Of a DNA stretch of 44,928 bases, positions 31,870 through 39,982 are shown one piece after another. The DNA comes from Planctomyces sp. (GTDB taxonomy: Bacteria; Planctomycetota; Planctomycetia; Planctomycetales; Planctomycetaceae). Made by a program: the position numbers and the translations under genes. The stretch covers positions 1 to 44,928 of the forward strand of contig SYJG01000340.1 of NCBI GenBank assembly GCA_005798445.1. Direction: 5' to 3'. The notes below the pieces were generated by a model. That model ran no database searches and was not told the DNA's origin. It was given only the letters and a program-made list of their open reading frames with translations. Numbering within the stretch: the stretch's first letter is position 1; the number at the start of each line of letters is the position of its first letter.

Positions 31870-34800
31870 TTAGTCGTTCAGAATGCCTAGCAGCGTTTCC
31901 TCTTCTTCGAGGATCACGATGCGGGGCGTGACCATCATCATCAAACTTTGGGTTTCGCGACCAACGCCGGTGTTCTTGAACAGTCGGCTGAGGTACGGAA
32001 TCTTGTTGAGGATCGGCACGCCAGCCATGTTGCGGCTTTCGCTCAACCGTTTGACGCCGCCGAGCAGCACAGTGCCACCATCCGGCACGGCCACAGTCGT
32101 CAAGATGTTTGTCTGAGCGATGATCGGCTGCTGCACCGTAATTTCACCAGCACCGGCCGCTTGAAAATTCCCGCCGCCTTGACCGCCGCCTTGACCACCG
32201 CCGCCTTGACCGCCGCCTTGACCACCGCCGCCTTGTCCGCCACCGCCACCGATGCCGCCGAATCCGGACTGCGCGGCCATCGCGAGATCGGTTCGATCAC
32301 CCATCGCTTGGCCGAACAGGCCGTGGTTGTAGACGCCGCCATACTCCATGCCGGCACCACCGCCGATTCCGCCAAAACCACCTTGTCCGCCGCCGCCACC
32401 TTGTCCTCCGCCACCTTGTCCACCTTGACCACCGCCTCGTTGGCCACCGCCGCCACCGGCGGAGACGAATGTGAAAGCGGTCACTTCGCGGATGGTCGAG
32501 AAGGTTGGCGTCACCGCCAGACGGACGTAACGACGATCCGCCGAAATCACGGCCTGCACCGTCATGCCGACACCCTCAAAGACCTGAGTGATGATAGGCT
32601 GATAGCCGACGGCGAACGCACCCACGACCGGAATCAACGAGGTCACGAATGGACGCTGTGCTCCGTCAAAGACAGTTCCGGTTCCGCCGTTGAACATCGT
32701 GACCTTGGGAGCGCTCATGATGTTGTTGCGGCGATCTCCTTGAGCGGCATTGATGAAGAAGAATGTTTCGATGTCGCTGAGGATCGCGAAACCGATATTC
32801 ACACCGGCGTTGGCATCGAACCGTCCGAAGTCCGGCACACCGATGCCGAACGACCCTTGCCGAAATGCGATGTCCATGTCTTGTGTAAACGAGTTCGCGC
32901 TTCCCAAGCCGACGACCTGGCCTCTGCCGTAGTTGTCGCGATCCGTCAATTCTCGCTGAGGTCCTTGTGTGAAAAAGGTTCCGGCTTGGCCGCCTTGCTG
33001 TTGCTGGCCTTGCTGGCCCCCTTGCTGGCCCCCTTGACCTTGCTGCTGTTGTTGGCTCGGCAGCAGTGAGCCGAACGGCGGGATTGGAATCAAACCACCT
33101 TGTTGCTGACCCTGTTGTTGACCACCACCACCGCCCCCACCACCTTGTTGCTGACCCTGTTGCTGACCGCTGTACAGATTCGGTCCACCCAGGCTGTCTT
33201 GCAGGTCGAAGTCGAAGTCGACGCCGATTCGCTCGAAGAAGTTATCGGAAACCGAAACGAACCGGACTTCGATCGTCACTTGCAGGTCTTGCAAGCGACG
33301 CAGTTGTTCCAGCAGATCCTTAATTTCTTCGTGAACCTTCTGAGTTTGCCGGATGACGAGGCTCAACGTAGTCTCGTTCCCTTTGATGTGACCATTGCCA
33401 GCCACTTCTTCCCACGAGTTGGGTTCGCAGGTCGAAGTAATCAGATCGATCAAGCTTTGGAAGTCGTGTCCCGCCGCTGCTCCGGCACCATTGAGTTGCC
33501 ACTGCTGATTATTGTTGGACATCCACGGGCTTGAGGCAGGCGTGCTTCCCACCTGGAATTGTCCGCCTTGCAAGCCGCCGACGGACGGCACGCTCATTTG
33601 ACCTCCGACATTGCCGGGAACGTTACCCGTACCGGCGAAGTTGATCGGATTGGCTTGGCCGGGCTGGATGTTCACAACCAAGTCCGCCACTGAGTAAGTC
33701 ACCACGACCGCTTGGCCTTGCAGGCGTTGCTCGCTGGTGATCTTGAGGACTTCATTTTTGATCGTGTAGCCCAAGTTGAGCGGTTCGAGCAGCAGCACCA
33801 AGGCATTCTTCAGTTGGATGCCAGAGACATCGATCGACACCGGAGTCGTTTTCGAGTGGCTTTCATCCGCCAGGCCGGTCTCATCGAGCACGACGTTGAC
33901 GTCGGCCATGGCTCCGATGTGTGCAATCACTTTGATGAGCGGTTCGTTTTCAAATCTCAGCGTGATCGGCCGGGAAAGACTGCTTTCAATCCGTTGCTCT
34001 TCCGGTGTGCGGACGCGCACGTCGGTGTTGTACTTGCCTCGGCGTCGGTCGGTGATGTCCTTCCAATCCTTGCCGAACTCGACGGAGATGCGATCGTCAA
34101 ACGGAGTGGCAGCGTGTTCGACACTGTCGAGCGCGCCCCAGAAGCCCCGCTCTTTCGAATCTTTCAACTTCTCATTGCTATCGACGCGGCGGGCGAGGAC
34201 CGATTTCAAGATCAGTGTCTCCGAAACCGGATTGTCCGGAGCGAGTTCCTTCGCTTGCTTGGCGAGGATTTCGGCCTCGGAGTACCGCTTCTGATCCATC
34301 AGATCGTTGTATTCCTTGACGAGGTTGGCGAACTCGCGCTCGACGCGCACCTTCGTGATGCGACCTCGGTCGATGGCCTCTTTGACCTCGTCATTGCGCT
34401 TGGACTGCACGAGATTGGGCTCCATCTGTTTCTGGAAGCTCTCGATCTCGGTGCGTGTCTTTCGGAGTGTCGTGGCCAGCGAAGCCGTGACCTGTTTCTC
34501 GAGCGGAGCGCTTTCGACGTTGGCCAATGCCTGGTCGAGAATTTCGATGGCCTTGGCCGGGTCTCTTTCACGCAGTCGGTCGGCGCGGAAGACGGCGTTG
34601 AGCACTTCGCTGCGAAGCCGGTCAACTTGCACCTTTTGCCGCTCGGCCGCGATGTCGATTGGACGTTGTGGATCGAGCGGGCGTGGTTCGGCGCTTTCGT
34701 CCGTGGTGTCGCCATCGGCCAGTTGCCCCGCCTGACCGCTCGTCAGTTGAATCGGCTTGCGGCGCGGACTCAGCTCTCGCAGATACTCTTGCAATTGCTG

Positions 34801-37104
34801 GCTGTGTCGGCCGTCGAGTTTTTGGCCGGACTGATAGGCTCGGACGAACGCTTGATGCGCGGCAGCCCTGTTCCCGCTTTGCAAATGAATCTGTCCTTCG
34901 CGGAAGAGTTGCTCGGCGGACGGCCCTTCCGGATGAATCACGGCAACATTGCTCGGTTCCGAGTCCTCTTCGGCAGCCGGAACCGGCAGTACGTCGAATT
35001 TGGATTTGTTCGCGACGTTCGTCGAAGGATTCGAAGACAATTCCGATTCCGCGTCGGGAGGCACCGCCGCCTTGTCCGTGTTGCGAGTTGCTCGCTGAAT
35101 CGCCGCGAGTACGGATTCCGGGCGATCGTCAAACATGTCGAAAGCGACATTCATTCCAGAGGCCTGGGTGGCTTTTTCCTGAGCCTCCGAGACTCGGCCC
35201 GCTGCCAGATCGGCACGAGCTTGCTTCAACAAGGCCAAGGCTTGGACCTTCGAGTCGCTGGGCTCCGATTTCCTTTCCGCAGCCGGCTTCTGGGATGCGG
35301 CAATGCGGTTGATCTCTTCCAGCAGCGCTTCGGGTCGATCATCCCACAGTCCGAAAGTGGTATTGAGCTTTTGTGCGGCGAGCACCTTCTGACGAGCGGC
35401 CTCAATCCGCCCCGCCTGCAATTCTTGGCGAGCTTGCTGGAGTGCCATCATCGCTTGTTGGCGAACCTTTGCCGTGGATTGGTCGTCGGCCTCTTTGGCT
35501 TTGTTGGCAAGATTCGAGATGCCCTTGCCGGCCGCAGCGATGCGAGCTGCTCCTTGAGCGGACTCTTCGGCAATCTCCTCTTCGAGTGATTTTAACGGGG
35601 TGGCCTCGCGACGGATCGTCCCTGTCGCTTGGTTCTTTGCCGAGTTGGCGGCTGTCTTGGCGTTGTCAGCAAACGATGACTTCGTCGTTGGCACGTCCTC
35701 TTCATCAAGAGGAGATTCGACCAAGCTTGACGGCTGCTTCTTGGTTGGCGCTACGGAGTCTGACAACTCTTTCGCAGCAGACTTCGCCTTCAAGTTTCCC
35801 TTCGTGATCGTCACGTTATTCGACGCGCGATCGACTTGAGCCAACACTTGTTCCGGACGCAAGTCGAACAAGCTGTATGTGACATCCAGCTCTTTGGCTT
35901 CCAGCGCCAGCGATCGCGCTTGCTCCAAGTCTCCGTTGGTAGCGGCGATCTGAGCCTGTTTCAACAAGTGCTGGGCCATTTCCTTGTCGTTGTTGATGGG
36001 CGGCAATTCCGCCGTCGCGGCGGGTTGCTTCGGTTCGGGAAAGTCCTCATCCGTGGAACTTTCCTCGGCGAAGGGCGAGGCAGCCGGTTTCTTCGTCGTC
36101 ACCGCTACGGACTTTTTCACCGGCAGCGGTTCTTCGTCATCAAACTCTGGGTCCGTGAACGACGATTTGGTCGCGGCGGGCTTGGTCGGCGCGGCCGATT
36201 CTTGAGTCTGTGCGAGGCTCTGAGTGCGCGGCGCGCCTTCACCAATGTTATTGGCTTGTCGGTCGATTTCCTCCAGGAGGTGATCCGGACGTTCATCGAA
36301 GACGGAATAGGCCACGTCGATCTCAGCGGCTTTTTCAACTTTGTCACGAGCCTCCGCAATGTCTCCGTTCACGAGGTCTCGGCGAGCTTGTTGCATCAAC
36401 GACTTGACCATCGCAACTTTATCGGCAGAACTTGGAACAGCCGGACGTTTCGATTTCGGAGCAGATGCCTCGGCATTCGGCTCGTCGATTTCTTGTTCCT
36501 GTTTGACTTGTTTGATCTGCTCGTCGTTGATGGCGTTTTCAATCGGAGATTGTGTCGGCTGAGGCTTGGACGGCTTTGAGACGACATCTTCCAGATTGGT
36601 TGGGCCACTGGCGGTCGACTTGCGTGTGGAAGCCGCGGAGGCAGCTTTCGAGGACGCGCCTGGTTTGGTGCTTGGTTTCACGCTTGGCTTTGTCACCGTC
36701 GCCGTCACTGGTGCACGGTTCATGATGCTGGCGTCTAATTGCTCAATGAACTTTTCCGGCGAACGATCCTTTGGACCCCATTCGACCGGGAACGACTGCG
36801 CCCGCTCGGCCAATTGGCGAGCACCGGCGATATTGCCTCGAAGCGCCAACGCTTGGGCTTCCTTGAGTAGCTTTTCAGCCTCCTGGCGATACGCGGCGTC
36901 GCTCTCCTTGCCGGTCGTCGATTTGTTCGATCGCGACCGAGAGAACGGATTGATGCGGCCCAGCGACGAGCCACGCTCCGCAACGGGAGACGTGGACGTC
37001 GGCTGATCAGCCGACACGGGTCGCGTGGTCCCTCCGGGAAGAGTGGCCCACAGGCCGGATGCGGCCAACGACGTCCAGGCGAGAAGTCCGAGTGCCTTAC
37101 GCAA
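31870..37104 (-). CDS. giant secretin-like outer-membrane protein
   Basis: A 1,744-residue protein. After a signal peptide (to about VSADQ) come five degenerate repeats (near 75-128, 232-283, 375-427, 549-600, 620-672) of the form 'ALLKQARADLAAGRVSEAQE' ending in 'FDDRPESVLAAI', separated by disordered Lys/Ser/Pro linkers, then further TPR-like helices. A secretin N-domain follows ('LIKVIAHIGAMADVNVVLDE', near 1055), then 'VTIEVRFVSVSDNFFERIGV' and the C-terminal beta domain ('VPDGGTVLLGG', 'VPILNKIPYLSRLFKNT', 'MVTPRIVILEEEE'). Two long low-complexity inserts, one Gly/Gln-rich (about 1300-1370) and one Gly-rich (about 1550-1640), interrupt the secretin part. Secretins form multimeric outer-membrane pores for type II secretion, pili or similar. 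No other secretion gene is nearby. Confidence 0.93.
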   Translation of the reverse strand: MRKALGLLAWTSLAASGLWATLPGGTTRPVSADQPTSTSPVAERGSSLGRINPFSRSRSNKSTTGKESDAAYRQEAEKLLKEAQALALRGNIAGARQLAERAQSFPVEWGPKDRSPEKFIEQLDASIMNRAPVTATVTKPSVKPSTKPGASSKAASAASTRKSTASGPTNLEDVVSKPSKPQPTQSPIENAINDEQIKQVKQEQEIDEPNAEASAPKSKRPAVPSSADKVAMVKSLMQQARRDLVNGDIAEARDKVEKAAEIDVAYSVFDERPDHLLEEIDRQANNIGEGAPRTQSLAQTQESAAPTKPAATKSSFTDPEFDDEEPLPVKKSVAVTTKKPAASPFAEESSTDEDFPEPKQPAATAELPPINNDKEMAQHLLKQAQIAATNGDLEQARSLALEAKELDVTYSLFDLRPEQVLAQVDRASNNVTITKGNLKAKSAAKELSDSVAPTKKQPSSLVESPLDEEDVPTTKSSFADNAKTAANSAKNQATGTIRREATPLKSLEEEIAEESAQGAARIAAAGKGISNLANKAKEADDQSTAKVRQQAMMALQQARQELQAGRIEAARQKVLAAQKLNTTFGLWDDRPEALLEEINRIAASQKPAAERKSEPSDSKVQALALLKQARADLAAGRVSEAQEKATQASGMNVAFDMFDDRPESVLAAIQRATRNTDKAAVPPDAESELSSNPSTNVANKSKFDVLPVPAAEEDSEPSNVAVIHPEGPSAEQLFREGQIHLQSGNRAAAHQAFVRAYQSGQKLDGRHSQQLQEYLRELSPRRKPIQLTSGQAGQLADGDTTDESAEPRPLDPQRPIDIAAERQKVQVDRLRSEVLNAVFRADRLRERDPAKAIEILDQALANVESAPLEKQVTASLATTLRKTRTEIESFQKQMEPNLVQSKRNDEVKEAIDRGRITKVRVEREFANLVKEYNDLMDQKRYSEAEILAKQAKELAPDNPVSETLILKSVLARRVDSNEKLKDSKERGFWGALDSVEHAATPFDDRISVEFGKDWKDITDRRRGKYNTDVRVRTPEEQRIESSLSRPITLRFENEPLIKVIAHIGAMADVNVVLDETGLADESHSKTTPVSIDVSGIQLKNALVLLLEPLNLGYTIKNEVLKITSEQRLQGQAVVVTYSVADLVVNIQPGQANPINFAGTGNVPGNVGGQMSVPSVGGLQGGQFQVGSTPASSPWMSNNNQQWQLNGAGAAAGHDFQSLIDLITSTCEPNSWEEVAGNGHIKGNETTLSLVIRQTQKVHEEIKDLLEQLRRLQDLQVTIEVRFVSVSDNFFERIGVDFDFDLQDSLGGPNLYSGQQQGQQQGGGGGGGGQQQGQQQGGLIPIPPFGSLLPSQQQQQGQGGQQGGQQGQQQQGGQAGTFFTQGPQRELTDRDNYGRGQVVGLGSANSFTQDMDIAFRQGSFGIGVPDFGRFDANAGVNIGFAILSDIETFFFINAAQGDRRNNIMSAPKVTMFNGGTGTVFDGAQRPFVTSLIPVVGAFAVGYQPIITQVFEGVGMTVQAVISADRRYVRLAVTPTFSTIREVTAFTFVSAGGGGGQRGGGQGGQGGGGQGGGGGQGGFGGIGGGAGMEYGGVYNHGLFGQAMGDRTDLAMAAQSGFGGIGGGGGQGGGGQGGGQGGGGQGGGQGGGNFQAAGAGEITVQQPIIAQTNILTTVAVPDGGTVLLGGVKRLSESRNMAGVPILNKIPYLSRLFKNTGVGRETQSLMMMVTPRIVILEEEETLLGILND

Positions 37105-37119
37105 AGTAAGTTCCTCCTT
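37102..37119 (-). promoter_or_regulatory. perfect Shine-Dalgarno fixing a TTG start
   Basis: On the minus strand AAGGAGGA (37119-37112) stands 7 bp before TTG (37104-37102), which opens the signal peptide MRKALGLLAWTS. No ATG or GTG fits as well, so the giant secretin appears to start at TTG. Confidence 0.85.
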
Positions 37120-37418
37120 GAAACCAACTGGCGGGAGAGATCAGCGACGCTTGGGCATCGACGGTCAACGAAGACAGTCTCAGGGTGTGCGTGATGCCGG
37201 CGAGTCGCCGCGGGTGGGAGAGGTACAGTGGGGACAGGACAGGAAGGGAATTGATCGACAAGAAACCGTGGCGCGAGCCGGAAGCCCGTGCCGGAGAGAT
37301 GTGGGCGGGAACCTATGACATCCTCACGAAGAGGGTCAACGGGTCTTGTTCCACTTTCTGACGAGTTTTTTTCAGATTCGCAAAAACGCCAAGTTCACGG
37401 CAAATGTTGCCGGAGAAA
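37120..37418. other. leader region upstream of the secretin gene
   Basis: About 300 bp without a credible reading frame. It presumably holds the secretin promoter and leader on the minus strand. No certain -10/-35 pair or riboswitch was recognised. Confidence 0.4.
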
Positions 37419-37610
37419 AAATCCCAAGCTCCAAAACCCAATGTCTAAGGAATGACCAAATCCAAAATCCTAAGAACCAAAAACGTGTCTGCGACGCGTG
37501 CGAATTCCCAACGATCCTCAATGAATGCCGCACATCGTACTGCAAGTTTGGGATTTGAAATTTGATCCTTGGGATTTCCTTGGACATTGGGTTTTGGAAA
37601 TTGGGATTTC
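37419..37610. repeat. imperfect AT-rich inverted repeat (element J)
   Basis: The left side (AAATCCCAAGCTCCAAAACC then CAATGTCTAAGGAA) and right side (TTCCTTGGACATTG then GGTTTTGGAAATTGGGATTT) are reverse complements with scattered mismatches, about 60 nt each around a 65-bp centre. It ends 2 bp from the sialidase stop. It is clearly more AT-rich than its surroundings. Confidence 0.85.
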
Positions 37611-37611
37611 C

Positions 37612-38793
37612 TCACACCATTCGCCAGCGTGCTTGACGCAACTGCGCATTCGGCGAACCCGCCAGCAACTCGTACCACACCGTCACGAGCGTGCCGTCAT
37701 CGCACTCCACCGTCGAGGGATATCCCATGTCGCCAGAGATCGCGTCGTCGCTGATCGTCAGCGGCTCGCTCCAACGGCGACCGTTGTCGTCACTGACGCG
37801 TGCAAGATTTCCGAACGGCTTGCGTCGATGACCATAGCTCATCAGCAGGCGACCATCACGCAGCCGCAGCAAATGAGAAGGCAAGCCCCACACACCGATC
37901 GAATGCGGCACCGACCAAGTTCGTCCGCCATCCGTCGATTCCGATTGCAGAGTCTCGCGCTCATTTGGCGAGTTGTGATTGCGAATGTGCCCGAGCAACG
38001 TGCCATCCGATGCTTCGACCGCGTGCAGTTCGTGATAATTTTTCATCGGATCGTCACCTGGCCGAGCGGGGATCGTCGCCAACCACTCCCACGTCACGCC
38101 ATCGTCCTTCGATTCGCACACGCCGATGCGGTCATCCTTCCACAACGCTTTGCCCGCGTAAATCAGCCGCCCATCGCGCAGCACTGTCGGCCCATGCGGA
38201 CTGTTGAGCGGCACCGCGTACCGCGCCGACCATGTTACGCCACCGTCGGTCGAACGGATCATCCAGGTTCCGACTTCCTTCTGCCGTTGCTCCGCCGTGA
38301 TGCGGCCATGAGCCGCACGCCACTCCAACAGCAACAGGTCGTGTTCCAGTTTTTCTTTGCCGGGAGGCAGGGACTTCTTTTCCATCCTCTGCATCTCGGC
38401 TTCGTAAGCCAGTGACGTGAACGTCGTCACCAGAAGCGAACCCTTCGCCGTCTCCACGACGCCCGCGTCACGATCATCAATCGGCCCATCAATCAACACC
38501 TGTGGCCAACCCCACGACTTGCCGTCATCGTGCGACCGCATCATCTCGACGCGACCAAACGGACAGACGTGCTTCTCACGTCCGCCGGAGAACACCAGCA
38601 GCAACTCCCCATTCTTCCGCCGAGCCAACGTCGGCCACCCGTGATACAGCGGCGGCTTCCAACTGATGACCCGCCGTTCCAGCACCTCGATCTTCGGGGT
38701 GGCGGCTTGTGCGATGCCGCAAGGAAGAATCACACCGCCAACTGCGACGGCGCTCGCCGTCAGAAACTCGCGTCTGGTCTGCCGAATCGACAT
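37612..38793 (-). CDS. Tat-exported sialidase-like (BNR/Asp-box) protein
   Basis: A 393-residue protein with a Tat signal ('RQTRREFLTASAVAVGG') and five Asp-boxes (SxDxGxxW type): 'SHDDGKSWG', 'STDGGVTWS', 'SKDDGVTWE', 'STDGGRTWS' and 'SDDNGRRWS'. This indicates the six-bladed sialidase beta-propeller. Sialidase-fold proteins in planctomycetes are often of unknown specificity and may act on other acidic sugars or none; the catalytic Arg triad cannot be placed with certainty. AGAGGAA precedes ATG 38793; a longer frame to 38835 is not supported. It is divergent from the M28 peptidase gene with only 79 bp between starts. Confidence 0.88.
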   Translation of the reverse strand: MSIRQTRREFLTASAVAVGGVILPCGIAQAATPKIEVLERRVISWKPPLYHGWPTLARRKNGELLLVFSGGREKHVCPFGRVEMMRSHDDGKSWGWPQVLIDGPIDDRDAGVVETAKGSLLVTTFTSLAYEAEMQRMEKKSLPPGKEKLEHDLLLLEWRAAHGRITAEQRQKEVGTWMIRSTDGGVTWSARYAVPLNSPHGPTVLRDGRLIYAGKALWKDDRIGVCESKDDGVTWEWLATIPARPGDDPMKNYHELHAVEASDGTLLGHIRNHNSPNERETLQSESTDGGRTWSVPHSIGVWGLPSHLLRLRDGRLLMSYGHRRKPFGNLARVSDDNGRRWSEPLTISDDAISGDMGYPSTVECDDGTLVTVWYELLAGSPNAQLRQARWRMV

Positions 38794-38872
38794 GGCTGGT
38801 TCCTCTGAATCATGCGGGAGGACGCATCGTACCAATTGACCCGTCGAAACTCAGTCCGCCAGAATCGCCCGC

Positions 38873-39814
38873 ATGACACCAAAATCATTCCCGTGTGTTC
38901 TCGCAGTGCTCATGTTTCTCGTCACCCGACTCGCATCGGCTGACGACAAGCCCGCCATCAGTCTCGATCCGCAACGTGCGTTCGGGTACCTCGAAGACAT
39001 CTGCAAGTTGGGACCGCGTCCGAGTGCTTCAGTCGGCATGACGAAGCAACAGGAGTTGCTCGACACCCACTTCACGAAGCTGGGTGGTCAAGTCAGCTTG
39101 CAGGAGTTTGACACGCCGCATCCACAAAAAGGAACTCCGGTGCGGATGAAGAATGTGATCGTGTCGTGGCACCCGCAGGCGAAAGAGCGAGTGCTGCTGT
39201 GTTGCCACTACGACACGCGGCCGTTTCCCGATCGCGACAAGTCGAATCCACAAGGCATTTTCCTCGGCGCAAACGATGGGGCAAGCGGCGTGGCTCTCTA
39301 CATGGAAATGGCACACATGATCCCCACGCTGAAGACAACGTACGGCGTGGACATGGTGTTTTTTGACGGCGAAGAATTCATCTTTCAACGTGATGGCGGC
39401 AAGTATTTTTTGGGGAGCGAGTATTTTTCGGAGCAATATCGAGACCGGCCGCCACAGTATCGGTATCTCTGCGGAGTACTTGTGGACATGATCGGCGACA
39501 AGAAGCTCACCATTCGGCGTGAATCGAATAGTCTGAAGTACGCCCCCAAAGTGAATCGCAGCCTGTTCGACACCGCTAAGAGACTCGGAATCACCGAGTT
39601 CGTCCCGCTGCCGATGAAACAAGAGATCAACGACGACCACATTTCGCTCAACGTGATCGCCCGAATCCCCACAGTGGATCTGATCGACTTTGACTATCCC
39701 GCTTGGCACACGACGAAAGACACGCCGAGTCAGTGCAGCGGCGCAAGCCTCGTCAAAGTCGGTCGCGTGCTGCTGGAATGGTTGCAGCACGTCCCGGAAG
39801 ACGTCGGCCGTTGA
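38873..39814 (+). CDS. exported M28-family peptidase / glutaminyl cyclase-like protein
   Basis: A 313-residue protein with a signal peptide (MTPKSFPCVLAVLMFLVTRL then ASA). The zinc-peptidase motifs are 'LLCCHYDTRPFPD' (HxD), 'GANDGASGVALYME' (metal Asp), 'MVFFDGEEF' (catalytic and metal Glu), 'LVDMIGD' and 'AWHTTKDTPSQCS' (metal His). The 'WHTxxDT' ending and overall size fit the glutaminyl-peptide cyclotransferase-like branch of M28, so it may be an aminopeptidase or form N-terminal pyroglutamate. Probably periplasmic. Confidence 0.9.
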   Translation: MTPKSFPCVLAVLMFLVTRLASADDKPAISLDPQRAFGYLEDICKLGPRPSASVGMTKQQELLDTHFTKLGGQVSLQEFDTPHPQKGTPVRMKNVIVSWHPQAKERVLLCCHYDTRPFPDRDKSNPQGIFLGANDGASGVALYMEMAHMIPTLKTTYGVDMVFFDGEEFIFQRDGGKYFLGSEYFSEQYRDRPPQYRYLCGVLVDMIGDKKLTIRRESNSLKYAPKVNRSLFDTAKRLGITEFVPLPMKQEINDDHISLNVIARIPTVDLIDFDYPAWHTTKDTPSQCSGASLVKVGRVLLEWLQHVPEDVGR

Positions 39815-39836
39815 TGCGAGAGTTGCTCCCATCACG

Positions 39837-39957
39837 CCCCTTCTCCCCTTGGGAGAAGGTGGCCGAAGGCCGGATGAGGGATTCATGGGGCATTGAAAGT
39901 TTCAATACTGATCGGCTCCCTCACCCCAACCCTCTCCCAAAGAGAGAGGGAGAAAGG
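39837..39957. repeat. palindromic element K
   Basis: CCCTTCTCCCCTTGGGAGAA with GGCCGAAGGCCGGATGAGGG at the left, and CCCTCACCCCAACCCTCTCC with a GAGAGGGAG end at the right. It is a composite of two hairpins whose outer parts also pair loosely. It lies between two convergent genes. Confidence 0.8.
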
Positions 39958-39982
39958 CGATGCATCCGCCGCAATACCTCGC

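Noticed and set aside
31948-33069. Long plus-strand frame opposite the secretin gene
   Set aside because: It is the mirror of the Gly/Gln-rich repeats of the secretin on the other strand; the Thr/Ala/Leu runs come from that low complexity, and there is no ribosome site.
33712-35589. 625-codon plus-strand frame within the secretin gene
   Set aside because: It is antisense to a protein with clear repeats and signal peptide; its sequence has no domain and its codon pattern follows the minus-strand gene.
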